Shown: in pieces, positions 1 to 9,697 of the stretch | Layout: the number at the start of each line of letters is the position of its first letter | How positions within the stretch are numbered: position 1 is the first letter of the stretch | Assembly: GCA_025353485.1 (NCBI GenBank) | Contig: JANXQO010000060.1 | Location: forward strand, 1-50,468 | Reading direction: 5' to 3' | DNA: 50,468 nt | Origin: Chitinophagales bacterium | Lineage (GTDB): Bacteria; Bacteroidota; Bacteroidia; Chitinophagales; Chitinophagaceae | Position numbers and translations under genes: made by a program | Notes under the pieces: generated by a model | What the model saw: the letters and a program-made list of their open reading frames with translations, nothing else | Told to the model about the DNA's origin: nothing | Database searches by the model: none

Positions 1-135
1 AAAATCAGTTAGCCGGTTTCTTTTCTTTCATTGTAAACATTACGTTAAACATAATGCGAAGAAAAGTTAATACATAAAAGACATGATGTTTTCCCTTTTT
101 CTATGTGCGATATTAGCTCTATAAAATTTTTAAAT

Positions 136-1197
136 ATGAAATTTCGTATCCTAATTATTGCACTGGCAATGCTGGTAAATAATTGTTTCGCACAAACATC
201 CAGAGATATTTGTTCTTCACAAATTACTTCATGGACAACAAAGCCCGCAAGCTTTACATCTGTATCAGACGCAAAAACAATGATAGCAGAAATAATAGAA
301 GTGATTGGATTAAAGCCCAATTTTGAAGTGATGGCTGCCAACATTGATAATGCGGCTGCGGTAGTGTATCAAAGCAAAAGATATATTTTATACAATCCCG
401 ATTTTATCAGCCGGCTTAATACGGCTGCAGGAAATAAGTGGGCATCAGTAAGTATATTGGCGCATGAGATCGGTCATCACCTTAATGGTCATACGTTAGA
501 AAATATAGGAAGCCAGCCGGAGAAAGAACTGGAAGCTGATGAGTTCTCTGGTTTTGTTTTACGCCGCATGGGTGCAACACTTGCCGAAGCGCAGGCAGCC
601 ATGAAGATTGCGGCTGATTATAAACAAAGCCTCACACATCCGGGAAAGACAGACAGACTAACAGCCATAGCTGCCGGGTGCAACAGGGCCAACGTACAAC
701 AGGGTGGTAAAGATCTTGCCAAAACAACTCCTGTATTAAAACAAAACAATGATGATGTTGTTTATACAAATACACAAAAGCGCACACAGCCACGCAATAA
801 TATTTATACCCGCCAGTCATCAGGCGGTGCAGCGAGTGTTGAAACAACGCAGACAAGAAATGTGCAAAGAGAAGACAATGATGATGAACAAAGAAATTAT
901 CCTGTAAGAGCAAATGCTTCAGACAGGAATGATGTAACCGGCGACAGAAATATTTTGGCTGATATAACTTTTGCAGCAGAGCAGCAATCTTCTTTTTATC
1001 TCACAGCAGAATTTAATATTGTAAAGCAGATGAATAACCGGCTGTACAGCATTGGTAAATTAACGGCAAATGATAACAGCGCTTACCCTTTTATAATTAC
1101 CAATGAAGCAGGAATAAAACTTTGGGTAGATAACCGCGGCAATATCCTAAACGGAAATTCCAGGAACGTGGGATTTTTAAAAGTGAGAAACTGGTAA
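136..1197 (+). CDS. Secreted M48-like zinc metalloprotease
   Basis: A 353-residue protein with a hydrophobic signal peptide (residues 1-19, ending NCFAQ). It carries a gluzincin zinc motif AHEIGHHLNGH (HEIGH at about 110-114) followed by ELEADEFSGF at 131-140, whose Glu is the expected third zinc ligand in M48 peptidases. The part after about residue 195 is Asn/Gln/Thr-rich and looks unstructured, followed by a short conserved-looking C-terminus. The frame extends upstream to 103, but the ATG at 136 places the signal peptide at the N-terminus, so I chose it. The protein probably acts in the periplasm or at the envelope. The family is well supported; the substrate is unknown. It converges on the next gene. 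Confidence 0.8.
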   Translation: MKFRILIIALAMLVNNCFAQTSRDICSSQITSWTTKPASFTSVSDAKTMIAEIIEVIGLKPNFEVMAANIDNAAAVVYQSKRYILYNPDFISRLNTAAGNKWASVSILAHEIGHHLNGHTLENIGSQPEKELEADEFSGFVLRRMGATLAEAQAAMKIAADYKQSLTHPGKTDRLTAIAAGCNRANVQQGGKDLAKTTPVLKQNNDDVVYTNTQKRTQPRNNIYTRQSSGGAASVETTQTRNVQREDNDDEQRNYPVRANASDRNDVTGDRNILADITFAAEQQSSFYLTAEFNIVKQMNNRLYSIGKLTANDNSAYPFIITNEAGIKLWVDNRGNILNGNSRNVGFLKVRNW

Positions 1198-1236
1198 TAT
1201 AAAAATCCTCATAAAAAAATTCTATCCTTTTTTGTT

Positions 1237-3999
1237 TTACTGTTTTAAAAACTTATTAAAATAAATTGATTCATTATTGCTGTTGGTTATTTTTAAAAAG
1301 TATAATTGTGAAGACAATGATTTAATATTTATTTTTAATTCAGATTCATCAATTTTTATTTTTGCAGATTGCTCATACACCTTCCGGCCTTCAGCATCTG
1401 AAATTTGAACAACAATATTATCGGCTTTGCTGCTGTTTATTTTTATATTCAAAAAATCTTTTGCAGGGTTAGGATACATAACTACTGATGATTTACCCGG
1501 CATGTAATTGATGTTAATCACATTGCTGTAAATTACTTTGCCATTTTTATTAACCTCTTTAATGCGATAATAATTATTACCCGGTTGAGGTGCATAGTCG
1601 AACGCCTTATAAGGTGGCGCAGTAGCTACTCTTGCAATTACACTGGCAGCATTATAATCAGTATATTTTTCAACTTCAAAATAATCGTGTTGGTTAGTTA
1701 TGGTGGCTTCCCAGTTTAAGGCTACGCTGTTATTATTTAAAAGCTTGGCATTAAAATTTACAAACTGAATTGGTAATACAAATAAAGTGGTTGTACTTTT
1801 TATTACTTTAAGATTATCAATATAAAATCCATCCTGCTTTTCAAAAAGATAACCGCCGGGGTCTCCATCAGATGTAAATTGAAGCCTTAAATAAACATTC
1901 GGATTTGCTTTATAAGCGCTTAAGTCATAAACTTCTTTGGTCCAGTTATCCCTTATTCCTGTTAAACCAGGTTCCCCGTTCATGGCACTTTGGCTTACAG
2001 TATTATTTTCCTGCACGGTATTGTTACCGCAAACAGGTACCCAGGTACTGTTATTTAAAGAAACCTGTACCTGTAATTTATCACGCATATTTTCAGCGTG
2101 ATGCCTTGACCAAAAAGTTAGATAAGCTGCTGTTGCATCAGTAAAAACAAAAGAGTTTTTATAAGTTGCTGTTCGGGTAGTGCTTGTAGTATAATTTCCT
2201 GCCGGAGATTCTGTCATAGAGTGTGTTCCGCCAAATGCTGAAAGGGTTGTGTAAGCCCATTTATCTGCAACATCGCTTGTGGTAGTCCAGTTGGTAGCAA
2301 AGGTACCCTCCATGTCATCACTTAATAACACTACAGGATTATAAAATTTTGTAATGGTATCATAAGTTGTTATGCCACCTGAGGTTACTTTCCATGCAAA
2401 TTTTATACTTTGACCTGCTGTCATACCAGTGGGCAGTGTATAGCTTATGCTATCTGTGTAAGTATCATAAAAATTTGTAAGTGTTGTAGTAATTGACGTT
2501 CCTACAGATTGAATATTTTCGATAGGAACAATTGAAACCGTTACGGGATCAGCAGCCTGGCCTATGCGAAGTAATTTAAAACTTAGCTTGCCGGTTGTTG
2601 ATGAAGGCAATGAAATATCTTTCAGGTCTTGTATATCAAAATAATCACCGGCATTGTATGCCAGTTGCAAATCCTGAAAACATAATCCTTTACACAGCTC
2701 TACAATTTGTGATACAGGTGCCCAAAAATCTCCTCCTCCTGCTTCGCTTGTAAAGCCATAAATTTTCCCTTTTGTACCAACACCAATATCGCCAAGTAAC
2801 ATCCAGTCTTTATTTCCTCCGGCAACTTCATAATTTACTGTTTCACTGTTATTACCTGCACGATGGCCGCTGTACAAACCCATAACGGCCGGTATGGCAA
2901 CATACCACATAGAATCTATATGATTCATTACAGGATGTAACGAAGGTCTGCCATAAGGTAAAGTGCAATACGGGCCATAACAATGCTGGTCTACTGAGTT
3001 TACAAAATGCCTTGTTTCAACAAAGTCACGAATGGCTTGCGTTTCAGGTTCTGAAAAAGCAGATGGGCCATAATATGTTTCATCAGTTTTTACATTAGAG
3101 CCGCAGTTTACAGAAGCGCCTGCACAATTACTCCAGTCGCTGTTATAATTTCTGTTAAGATCAACACCAATATTACCTGCGCCGCCTGTTAACCTTCGGT
3201 TTTTGCGCCATAAGCCGCCACCACTTGTTGGGTTTGGCGATGTGTAATTATAAATGTAGCCATCAGGGTTCATACAGGGAAGAATATATAACTCCCTGTT
3301 ATCAACTAATTCTTTTATCCTTGTATCTGTTGCATAATTTTCAAGAAGATACTGCATATAGAAAATTAAACTTGTTCCTGCAATCGCTTCTCTTGCATGT
3401 TGTAAACCTGTGTATAAAACTTCAGGCTCTCCTTCGTCAGTTGCAACATTGTCTGATATCTTAATACAATAGAGAACATTGCCATTGGTTGAATAACCAA
3501 TAGTATCAAGCTTTGCCAAACCAGGATAAGCAGATACAAGAGCCTGCATTTTAGTTACCATTTCGGCATAAGTAAAATACCCCGGACCACTGCCGGCACC
3601 CAGGCGTAAAGAACCACCTGTACCAAAAGATGCAGGTGTTTGAATAATGGTAGTTACCTGCTGGCATTGAGCCTGCAACGCAACATTTGTAGATGTTTGA
3701 ATTTGACGATTTGCAGGATGGCTGTTCACCTCGATTGTATGTGCAACTACATCATCAACTAAAATTTCAAATGGATAATGTGAATTTCTTAACCTGTTCA
3801 TTTCGGTAGTATTCAAAACTACTACCATTGCATTTCCATCGTAGCCGTAATGATCTAATTCAAGATTGTCTAAAGCAAATTGTTTAATTGCCGGTGAAGT
3901 AACAGGTATTTTTACCTTACTGTATTTTTCCTGTGCGGAAGAATGTGTTGTGATTAATATGCAACAAAAAAATAAAATTACCGGGAAAAGTTTTTTCAT
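1237..3999 (-). CDS. Secreted M14 zinc carboxypeptidase with T9SS sorting domain
   Basis: A 920-residue exported protein with a signal peptide (residues 1-22, ending SSAQ). The M14 catalytic domain lies at roughly 130-440. It shows the zinc-binding GLQHAREAI motif, the substrate-binding DLNRNYNSDW, a later zinc-ligand histidine in SVDQHCYG and the catalytic-Glu region GFTSEAGGGDFW. A beta-rich region follows, with a jelly-roll-like segment containing DDMEGTF and GFYIDNLKV. The last ~85 residues, with YPNPAKDFLNIKI and a final YFNKFLKQ, are a type A T9SS C-terminal sorting domain. It should be exported, cleaved and surface-attached or released, digesting peptides. It points the same way as the next T9SS gene but about 130 bp separates them. 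Confidence 0.92.
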   Translation of the reverse strand: MKKLFPVILFFCCILITTHSSAQEKYSKVKIPVTSPAIKQFALDNLELDHYGYDGNAMVVVLNTTEMNRLRNSHYPFEILVDDVVAHTIEVNSHPANRQIQTSTNVALQAQCQQVTTIIQTPASFGTGGSLRLGAGSGPGYFTYAEMVTKMQALVSAYPGLAKLDTIGYSTNGNVLYCIKISDNVATDEGEPEVLYTGLQHAREAIAGTSLIFYMQYLLENYATDTRIKELVDNRELYILPCMNPDGYIYNYTSPNPTSGGGLWRKNRRLTGGAGNIGVDLNRNYNSDWSNCAGASVNCGSNVKTDETYYGPSAFSEPETQAIRDFVETRHFVNSVDQHCYGPYCTLPYGRPSLHPVMNHIDSMWYVAIPAVMGLYSGHRAGNNSETVNYEVAGGNKDWMLLGDIGVGTKGKIYGFTSEAGGGDFWAPVSQIVELCKGLCFQDLQLAYNAGDYFDIQDLKDISLPSSTTGKLSFKLLRIGQAADPVTVSIVPIENIQSVGTSITTTLTNFYDTYTDSISYTLPTGMTAGQSIKFAWKVTSGGITTYDTITKFYNPVVLLSDDMEGTFATNWTTTSDVADKWAYTTLSAFGGTHSMTESPAGNYTTSTTRTATYKNSFVFTDATAAYLTFWSRHHAENMRDKLQVQVSLNNSTWVPVCGNNTVQENNTVSQSAMNGEPGLTGIRDNWTKEVYDLSAYKANPNVYLRLQFTSDGDPGGYLFEKQDGFYIDNLKVIKSTTTLFVLPIQFVNFNAKLLNNNSVALNWEATITNQHDYFEVEKYTDYNAASVIARVATAPPYKAFDYAPQPGNNYYRIKEVNKNGKVIYSNVININYMPGKSSVVMYPNPAKDFLNIKINSSKADNIVVQISDAEGRKVYEQSAKIKIDESELKINIKSLSSQLYFLKITNSNNESIYFNKFLKQ

Positions 4000-4127
4000 A
4001 AAAGATTGGATATTGGATAAATTAATTTCAGGCTGCCAATTTCACAGGTTAAATTATGTACAATACAAGTAAATATTTCTTTGCCAAAAAAAATAATTAG
4101 AATCAGCAGTTGATTACCTGCAACAAT

Positions 4128-6701
4128 CTATTTCACTATTTGCAATGTTGTGTTTAGAATTTCATTATTTATAAGCACACTTATTTTATATATACCATTA
4201 CTTAAATTTTGAACTGGTAAATAAATTTCATTAATTCCCTTACTCACTTTAACGGTTTGTTCAAAAAGCTGAGCGCCCTTAAAGTCGAATACTTTTATTT
4301 TTACGCTACCTTCTACAATTGATTTTAAACTTAACGTGGCTTTACTATTTGCAGGGTTAGGCTTTATTAATAAGGAGTTCTCATTTTTAAAATCAACTTT
4401 TCTTATTTCACTATATTTTATTTCACCACTTGATGATGTGCCTTTTATTCTATAATAATTTATTGGCAATGCAGGGTTAGTATCATTGAAAAAATAATTC
4501 ATTGCTTTACTTGTGCCGGATGCCAGTTGCATATTTATAGTATGCCAGTCTGTTTGGTTGTAACTGTTCTGCAACTCATATTGAATATATTGTTCTTCAT
4601 TATTAATATTCCATGAAAGATCTACTGATTGATTATTATTTTTCTTTGTATTTAAATCAATTTTATTAATAGGTAATACAGTAGTAGAAAACACTCTGAA
4701 ATCTTCAACTTCTCCATTAGGAAAATACCCTGTAGGGTTTGAAGTGGTCATACCATTACTTGCAGATGTTACTCTCAATCGCAGGAACCCATAAGTATTT
4801 ACAGGAATTGCTATTAATATTGAAGTCCAGGAAACATTAATTGTTTGCAATGAAGCACTTGATGGAATAGTATATGATTTTCCTTCACCTGCATCATAAA
4901 CACCATTATTGTTGTAATCGAACCAGGCAATTAAAGTTGCATTACTGCCTGAATTATTATAAACTTTTACCGGTACTACAAAATTATGGACACCGGTGTT
5001 TACCACAGGCAGGCCATTAATACCGTCTTCTTCAGATCCATCACCGGTTGCATCACTTGAAGTTTTTTTAGCCCATTCAATTCCTGGTTTTAAAGGCCCT
5101 AAGTAAAGGCTTGTGTCTCTTTCTGTAACAGCAGGGTCAGATCCAGCAGGATCATAAGAAGCAGGAGCATCCCCGAAATCTGTTTTAGGTTTAAAAGCTT
5201 CCCCTGCGTCTCCCCAGTTACCCGTTACAGCCACTCCATTTACAGTAACAGTTTGTGCTGCACCTACAGTTCCGTTATTATTGTATGGTGCAATAGTTTC
5301 CGTTGATCCGGTTACTCCACCTACATTATATACCTGGCCTGTCCAGTCAATGCTGGCCTGCCTTGGTAATAGTGTGCCCGGGGAGGGTGTAAAATTAGTT
5401 ATAGTACCAGTTAATAAATTAAAATGATTAAACGAAAGAAAGCCTGTTGCAGCATTTAAACTATATAGTATTCCATTATTAATAACTATATCACCCCAAT
5501 CATAAATAAGACTGCCTGCATTATCCGATGGCATACCAAATGCCTGGCTTACAGTAGTTAAAGCATAGGATGCATTAAAATCCAGCTTCCATACAATATG
5601 TTCCCTCCCAGAAGTTCTGCTGGCATCAGCTCCTTCTATTCCTAAATATAATGATCCATTGTAAAAACCTGCAGCCCCGGACTCAACGCCTTCTTCATAC
5701 GTTGGTATGTTAAATGAATTTACATTAGTAGTTACATTTCCTAAAGTGTCAAGATCGTAATCATATCGTTTTAATGTTTTATCGTTTTGATTAAGCGATC
5801 CTCCAGAACCGGTGAGTGTATAAGTATAATAAGCCAAATGTCTTACAGGATCATAGGCTAACGAATTAAGATTGAATCTGGCAGGGTCTGTAAATAATAA
5901 TTTGGCTTTTCCTGTTGCCGGGTCTGCATAGTAAACTGAAGAATCTCTTACAAGTAAAATATAAGAAGGCATACCTGTATAAGGTTTAGATACGTTCCAA
6001 TAAGTAGCCGGAAATGTTCCAAAGCTACATGCAGATACATCTCCTATCCAAAATGAACCATCTTCACCGGCATTAATTGTTGTTGCAGTAACAGTTATAG
6101 TAAAACTTGTAACAGGCCCCGCTATATCAACGTTTATTGTACCATCTGTTGATGTATTTGCAACATTAACTGCTGCTGCGGCAGTTGCTGATGCAGAAGT
6201 TGTTCCACTGCCTGCAATTGTAAGAACAGCGCCGGAAATTTTAGCCATTGTAATGTTCTGGGCTGTTACTCCATTTAATGCTGTAATCGTTACTTTCTGA
6301 CTTCTGTCAATATCATAAACAGAAAATTTTACGTTTTGTACCGCTGTTTGAAAAGTAAAAGTAATAACTCCATTCCCTAAAAACTGAACATCAGCCCCAT
6401 TACCATAACTTCCAGCTTCACCAGTATTTGTAGTATTTTCTCCGGGATCGTTTGTGGTTGAGTAGTTATGTGTAACCGTAACTGTTTGTGTACCTAAAGT
6501 AAATTTTTGAGTTTGTGATTGGGCTAACGTTATCCAGGCAGTGGGGCTGGTATATGTACCGGTATTGGGCAAAAAATCTAAATTATCCCAATTGAGAGTA
6601 TCTCTTGTATACCCACCAGGGCATTGAGCAATACCAGAAACTGAGTAAAACAAAAAAAGAGTAAAAACAATTAAATACTTTAGGTAAAATATTTTTTTCA
6701 T
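4128..6701 (-). CDS. Secreted GEVED-domain T9SS protein
   Basis: An 857-residue exported protein with a signal peptide (residues 1-25, ending GIAQ). The first third is Thr/Ser-rich beta sequence. A middle part (about 235-500) resembles a propeller-like region of the kind seen in adhesin-like Bacteroidota proteins. Next comes a GEVED domain at about 540-660, with WFDYNNNGVYDAGEG and GEVEDFRVF. The end, with IKPNPANSKATLSL and a final LQIVK, is a T9SS type A sorting domain. No catalytic motif is visible; an adhesive or structural surface role is my inference. The start is the only Met before a clear signal peptide. Confidence 0.82.
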   Translation of the reverse strand: MKKIFYLKYLIVFTLFLFYSVSGIAQCPGGYTRDTLNWDNLDFLPNTGTYTSPTAWITLAQSQTQKFTLGTQTVTVTHNYSTTNDPGENTTNTGEAGSYGNGADVQFLGNGVITFTFQTAVQNVKFSVYDIDRSQKVTITALNGVTAQNITMAKISGAVLTIAGSGTTSASATAAAAVNVANTSTDGTINVDIAGPVTSFTITVTATTINAGEDGSFWIGDVSACSFGTFPATYWNVSKPYTGMPSYILLVRDSSVYYADPATGKAKLLFTDPARFNLNSLAYDPVRHLAYYTYTLTGSGGSLNQNDKTLKRYDYDLDTLGNVTTNVNSFNIPTYEEGVESGAAGFYNGSLYLGIEGADASRTSGREHIVWKLDFNASYALTTVSQAFGMPSDNAGSLIYDWGDIVINNGILYSLNAATGFLSFNHFNLLTGTITNFTPSPGTLLPRQASIDWTGQVYNVGGVTGSTETIAPYNNNGTVGAAQTVTVNGVAVTGNWGDAGEAFKPKTDFGDAPASYDPAGSDPAVTERDTSLYLGPLKPGIEWAKKTSSDATGDGSEEDGINGLPVVNTGVHNFVVPVKVYNNSGSNATLIAWFDYNNNGVYDAGEGKSYTIPSSASLQTINVSWTSILIAIPVNTYGFLRLRVTSASNGMTTSNPTGYFPNGEVEDFRVFSTTVLPINKIDLNTKKNNNQSVDLSWNINNEEQYIQYELQNSYNQTDWHTINMQLASGTSKAMNYFFNDTNPALPINYYRIKGTSSSGEIKYSEIRKVDFKNENSLLIKPNPANSKATLSLKSIVEGSVKIKVFDFKGAQLFEQTVKVSKGINEIYLPVQNLSNGIYKISVLINNEILNTTLQIVK

Positions 6702-7006
6702 TATTTGGATATTGGGAGATGAATCTTTTTAAAACAGGAATTGCATTGTATTAGTTCAAAAGTTGAAGGCTTTAAACTAATGAAGAATAAAAAAATAATG
6801 CATAAAAGCTTAAGCATGTAAAAGTTTTTATAAAAGATATCTGGCTTTAGAACTTTATTAAACACTATAACGTTTATGTTGAAAAAAATTATGTGCCATC
6901 AAACCGGCATATAATGAGCATTTTAATATTAATTATTTATTTCATAATTCAATAAGAAGTAAAACGTTCAACCATAAAATGTATTTTTACCCATTAATAT
7001 CTATAA
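6702..7006. other. Divergent intergenic region, no gene seen
   Basis: This 305-bp, very AT-rich spacer lies between two divergently transcribed genes and must hold both promoters. I found no open frame of coding character, no RNA gene and no strong hairpin. The only promoter-like string is a TATTTTTA box near 6980 (7 of 8 matches to TAnnTTTG), about 20 bp before the pdxA start. Confidence 0.4.
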
Positions 7007-8104
7007 ATGACTCCAATCATTGAAAATAAACCGGTTATTGGTTTTACCTCGGGTGATATAAACGGAATAGGTGCTGAACTTATTATTAAAACGTTATCCG
7101 ATATAAGAATATTGGATTTTTGTACTCCCGTTGTTTTTGCAAGTAATAAGGTTATAAATTTTTATCGCAAAAGTATTCCTGATATAAATTTTAATTTTTT
7201 AAGTATTAAAGAGTTGTTCAAACTAAATCACAAACAGGTAAATGTTTTTAATTGTTGGGAAGATGAAGTATCAATAACTCCTGGAATTATGAACGAAACC
7301 GGGGGGAAATATGCAATAAAAAGCTTACTGATTGCAGCAGAGGCCTTAAAAGAAGGAAAAATTCATGGATTAGTTACAGCTCCAATTCATAAAAAAAATA
7401 TTCAAAGCGATGAATTTAATCACACAGGGCATACTCCATTTTTTAAAAATCTATTTGCAGTAAAAGATGTGCTGATGCTGCTAACCGCAGAAAATTTAAA
7501 AGTGGGTTTGGTTACTGAACATGTACCTGTAAAAGAAATAAGCCAATACATAACAAGAGAAAAGATTACTTGCAAACTGCAAATTCTTTATACAAGCCTG
7601 CAACAGGATTTTGGAATTGATAAACCAAAGATTGCTGTATTGGGATTAAATCCGCATGCCGGTGATGAAGGACTGATAGGCAAAGAAGAAGAGGAAATTA
7701 TTAAACCTGCTGTTAAAGATGCAAAGCAACGCAATATGCTTGTAGTTGGACCTTTTAGTGCCGATGCATTTTTTGCCAGGGCACAGTATGAAAAATTTGA
7801 TGCTGTATTGGCGATGTACCATGACCAGGGATTGATACCATTTAAATCTTTATCAACAGGTGAAGGTGTTAATTTCACAGCAGGAATTTCAGGCATAAGA
7901 ACAAGCCCCGATCATGGAACTGCCTTTGATATTGCGGGTAAGAACCAGGCTGATGAAGGATCTTTCAGGGCTGCAATATTTACCTGCGTAGATATTATTA
8001 ACAGCAGAAAGACTTATGAAGACAACCGAAAAAATCCGCTAAAAAAAGTAAGCGCTTCTATTGTTGCCAATGCTGTGGATGAAAAAATTGTTGAAGAAGG
8101 ATAG
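7007..8104 (+). CDS. pdxA: 4-hydroxythreonine-4-phosphate dehydrogenase PdxA
   Basis: A 365-residue cytosolic enzyme of the DXP-dependent pyridoxal 5'-phosphate pathway. PdxA oxidises 4-phosphohydroxy-L-threonine with NAD(P) to give the amine partner that PdxJ condenses. Family motifs are in order: GFTSGDINGIGAEL at the N-terminus, the metal-binding region FNHTGHTPFF, GLNPHAGDEGLIGKEE, AMYHDQGLIPFK, and GIRTSPDHGTAFDIAG near the C-terminus. Length is normal for the family. It is a single gene flanked by a divergent spacer and a repeat cluster, so it is probably transcribed alone. Confidence 0.96.
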   Translation: MTPIIENKPVIGFTSGDINGIGAELIIKTLSDIRILDFCTPVVFASNKVINFYRKSIPDINFNFLSIKELFKLNHKQVNVFNCWEDEVSITPGIMNETGGKYAIKSLLIAAEALKEGKIHGLVTAPIHKKNIQSDEFNHTGHTPFFKNLFAVKDVLMLLTAENLKVGLVTEHVPVKEISQYITREKITCKLQILYTSLQQDFGIDKPKIAVLGLNPHAGDEGLIGKEEEEIIKPAVKDAKQRNMLVVGPFSADAFFARAQYEKFDAVLAMYHDQGLIPFKSLSTGEGVNFTAGISGIRTSPDHGTAFDIAGKNQADEGSFRAAIFTCVDIINSRKTYEDNRKNPLKKVSASIVANAVDEKIVEEG

Positions 8105-8205
8105 TGCGGAGAGACAAATGATCAGAGACAAGTTATCAGAGATAAGTGATCGTTGATGAGATGTACTCATTGCTCATTACTCCATCACTCATTACTCATC
8201 ACTGG
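8105..8205. repeat. Intergenic short-unit repeat cluster
   Basis: The whole gap between two convergent genes is degenerate short repeats. The left half reads, on the minus strand, as units close to TTGTCTCTGATAA repeated about three times. The right half reads as units close to ATGAGTA repeated about five times. Both are imperfect, and no terminator with a T-tract is apparent. Such text-like arrays recur in this window between other genes and in some coding regions. Confidence 0.7.
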
Positions 8206-8502
8206 TTAACTTGCCCCGGGGTGCATATAACTTTGTAAAGCCTTTACATAATTTTCAAAAGCATCAACTCCTTTAGGTGTTATTTTACAAATGGTAAGCG
8301 GATAATTATTTTTAAACTGTTTTGTTACTTCAATATAACCAGCCTCTTTAAGTTTGCTTATTTGTACACTCACATTGCCTGCGGTAGCATTTGTTTTCTC
8401 TTTTATAAAAGTAAATTCTGCCTCCTTTACACTTAGTAATAAACTAACTACTGCAAGGCGCAGGGGTGCATGTAAAATTGGATCCAGCTCTTTAAACTCC
8501 AT
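8206..8502 (-). CDS. Small winged-helix transcriptional regulator
   Basis: A 98-residue protein made of one winged helix-turn-helix. It has an N-terminal helix (ELDPILHAPLRLAVVSLL), a recognition-helix region (NATAGNVSVQISKLKEAGYI) and a wing (VTKQFKNNYPLTICKITPKG). The size and arrangement match the HTH_34/MarR-like single-domain regulators common in Bacteroidota, which bind DNA as dimers. No sensory domain is present. It is the last gene of a tight minus-strand operon (4 bp after the previous stop), so it may autoregulate the operon or respond to the adjacent membrane proteins. Confidence 0.85.
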   Translation of the reverse strand: MEFKELDPILHAPLRLAVVSLLLSVKEAEFTFIKEKTNATAGNVSVQISKLKEAGYIEVTKQFKNNYPLTICKITPKGVDAFENYVKALQSYMHPGAS

Positions 8503-8506
8503 GCTG

Positions 8507-9094
8507 CTATTGTTTTTGTAACAATTTTAAATATCTCCTTCTTAAAATTATACCGGGGATAAACCAGGCGCAAAGCGCTGACAGGGCCATCAATAAAAGA
8601 TCCGTTTTAAGATTTGTATAAACTGTAATAATTGCTGCCAGCCAGCAAACAATACCTCCATACAGCATGGGCTTACAATTTTTTATACCTGCTGTGATAA
8701 TTGTAGGAATACCATACAGTATTAAAAATAAAGGAACGCTTTCTCCGGAGTGATTAAGGTGTGCATTATAATGTATGAGCAAAGCGATGCTTATTGCAAA
8801 TGTCATCCACACATAATTCATAGCAGTATCATTATACCCTTTAAAATTTTTTTTCTCTTTACTTTTTATTGTAATGTAAACCTGTGGCGCCACGGCAATA
8901 AATGTTAGCCACCATATATCAAAGCCTATATCAATATTATATTCAAGCTGTATAAAGCTTACGATGCTGCAAACAAAAATTACACTCCCCCACAGCAGCG
9001 GCCCTATCCCGCTTTCGTAATGAGAATTTTTTGCCTTCAATATCATTTCATTAATAAGCTTAAGGCTTTCTTCTTTTGAAAAATTTTCTTCCAT
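8507..9094 (-). CDS. Membrane protein, paralogue of the next gene
   Basis: A 195-residue integral membrane protein of unknown function. A short cytosolic amphipathic N-terminus (EESLKLINEMILKAKNSH) is followed by about five or six hydrophobic segments. The protein ends in a basic tail (ILRRRYLKLLQKQ). It is clearly related to the gene immediately upstream: both share the N-terminal ESL..I..MI..AKN pattern and a G..LLWG..I..CSI segment. No enzymatic motif is visible. The 4-6 bp gaps on either side indicate co-translation in one operon with a winged-helix regulator. Confidence 0.75.
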   Translation of the reverse strand: MEENFSKEESLKLINEMILKAKNSHYESGIGPLLWGSVIFVCSIVSFIQLEYNIDIGFDIWWLTFIAVAPQVYITIKSKEKKNFKGYNDTAMNYVWMTFAISIALLIHYNAHLNHSGESVPLFLILYGIPTIITAGIKNCKPMLYGGIVCWLAAIITVYTNLKTDLLLMALSALCAWFIPGIILRRRYLKLLQKQ

Positions 9095-9100
9095 GGCTAA

Positions 9101-9691
9101 TTAATTTTCTTTTTTAAATTTTGCCCGTAATAAGTATCCGGGAATAATCCATGCTGCAATTACTGCACATGCTAATAATAATAACTGGTATTGGTACATA
9201 ACAAGCGGAGAACCTATTGCAAAAAGCCAACAACAAATTCCTCCAATAATTAAGGGCTTAAATTTTAAAATTACCCCCGATAAAAAAGTTGGCATTCCAT
9301 ATAAAACTAATATTAACGGATTTATGCTTTCGTAAACTTTTTGTTTACCCAGGATGAACATCATAATAAAAATGCATATCATAAAAGTGAACCACACAAA
9401 ACCAATTATTTCACCGGTATAGGTTTTTACCTTTTCACGTTTTTTTCTTTTTGCCAGATATATAAATTGATAAATAACTACCAGCCATGTTAAAAACCAA
9501 ACCTGGTAACTTTTTTGATAATTAAAATATTGTATCGCTACAAACTGGGTTATGCTGCAAACCAGTATCACCCATCCCCACAGCAAATACAATGTTCCTG
9601 TTTCGCTAAAGCGGTTTTTTGCACGGTTTATCATACCGGAAATAATGGAAAGGCTTTCTGCCTCTGTCATTATTTTTTCATTTTCATTCAT
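9101..9691 (-). CDS. Membrane protein, tandem paralogue
   Basis: A 196-residue membrane protein with the same architecture as its downstream neighbour: an N-terminal helix with EAESLSIISGMINRAKNR, a first membrane segment with LLWGWVILVCSITQF, further hydrophobic segments and a basic end. Tandem duplication followed by divergence is the simplest origin, and the two could form a heteromeric complex. Function is unknown. It starts 6 bp after the preceding secreted protein gene. Confidence 0.75.
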   Translation of the reverse strand: MNENEKIMTEAESLSIISGMINRAKNRFSETGTLYLLWGWVILVCSITQFVAIQYFNYQKSYQVWFLTWLVVIYQFIYLAKRKKREKVKTYTGEIIGFVWFTFMICIFIMMFILGKQKVYESINPLILVLYGMPTFLSGVILKFKPLIIGGICCWLFAIGSPLVMYQYQLLLLACAVIAAWIIPGYLLRAKFKKEN

Positions 9692-9697
9692 ATAGAA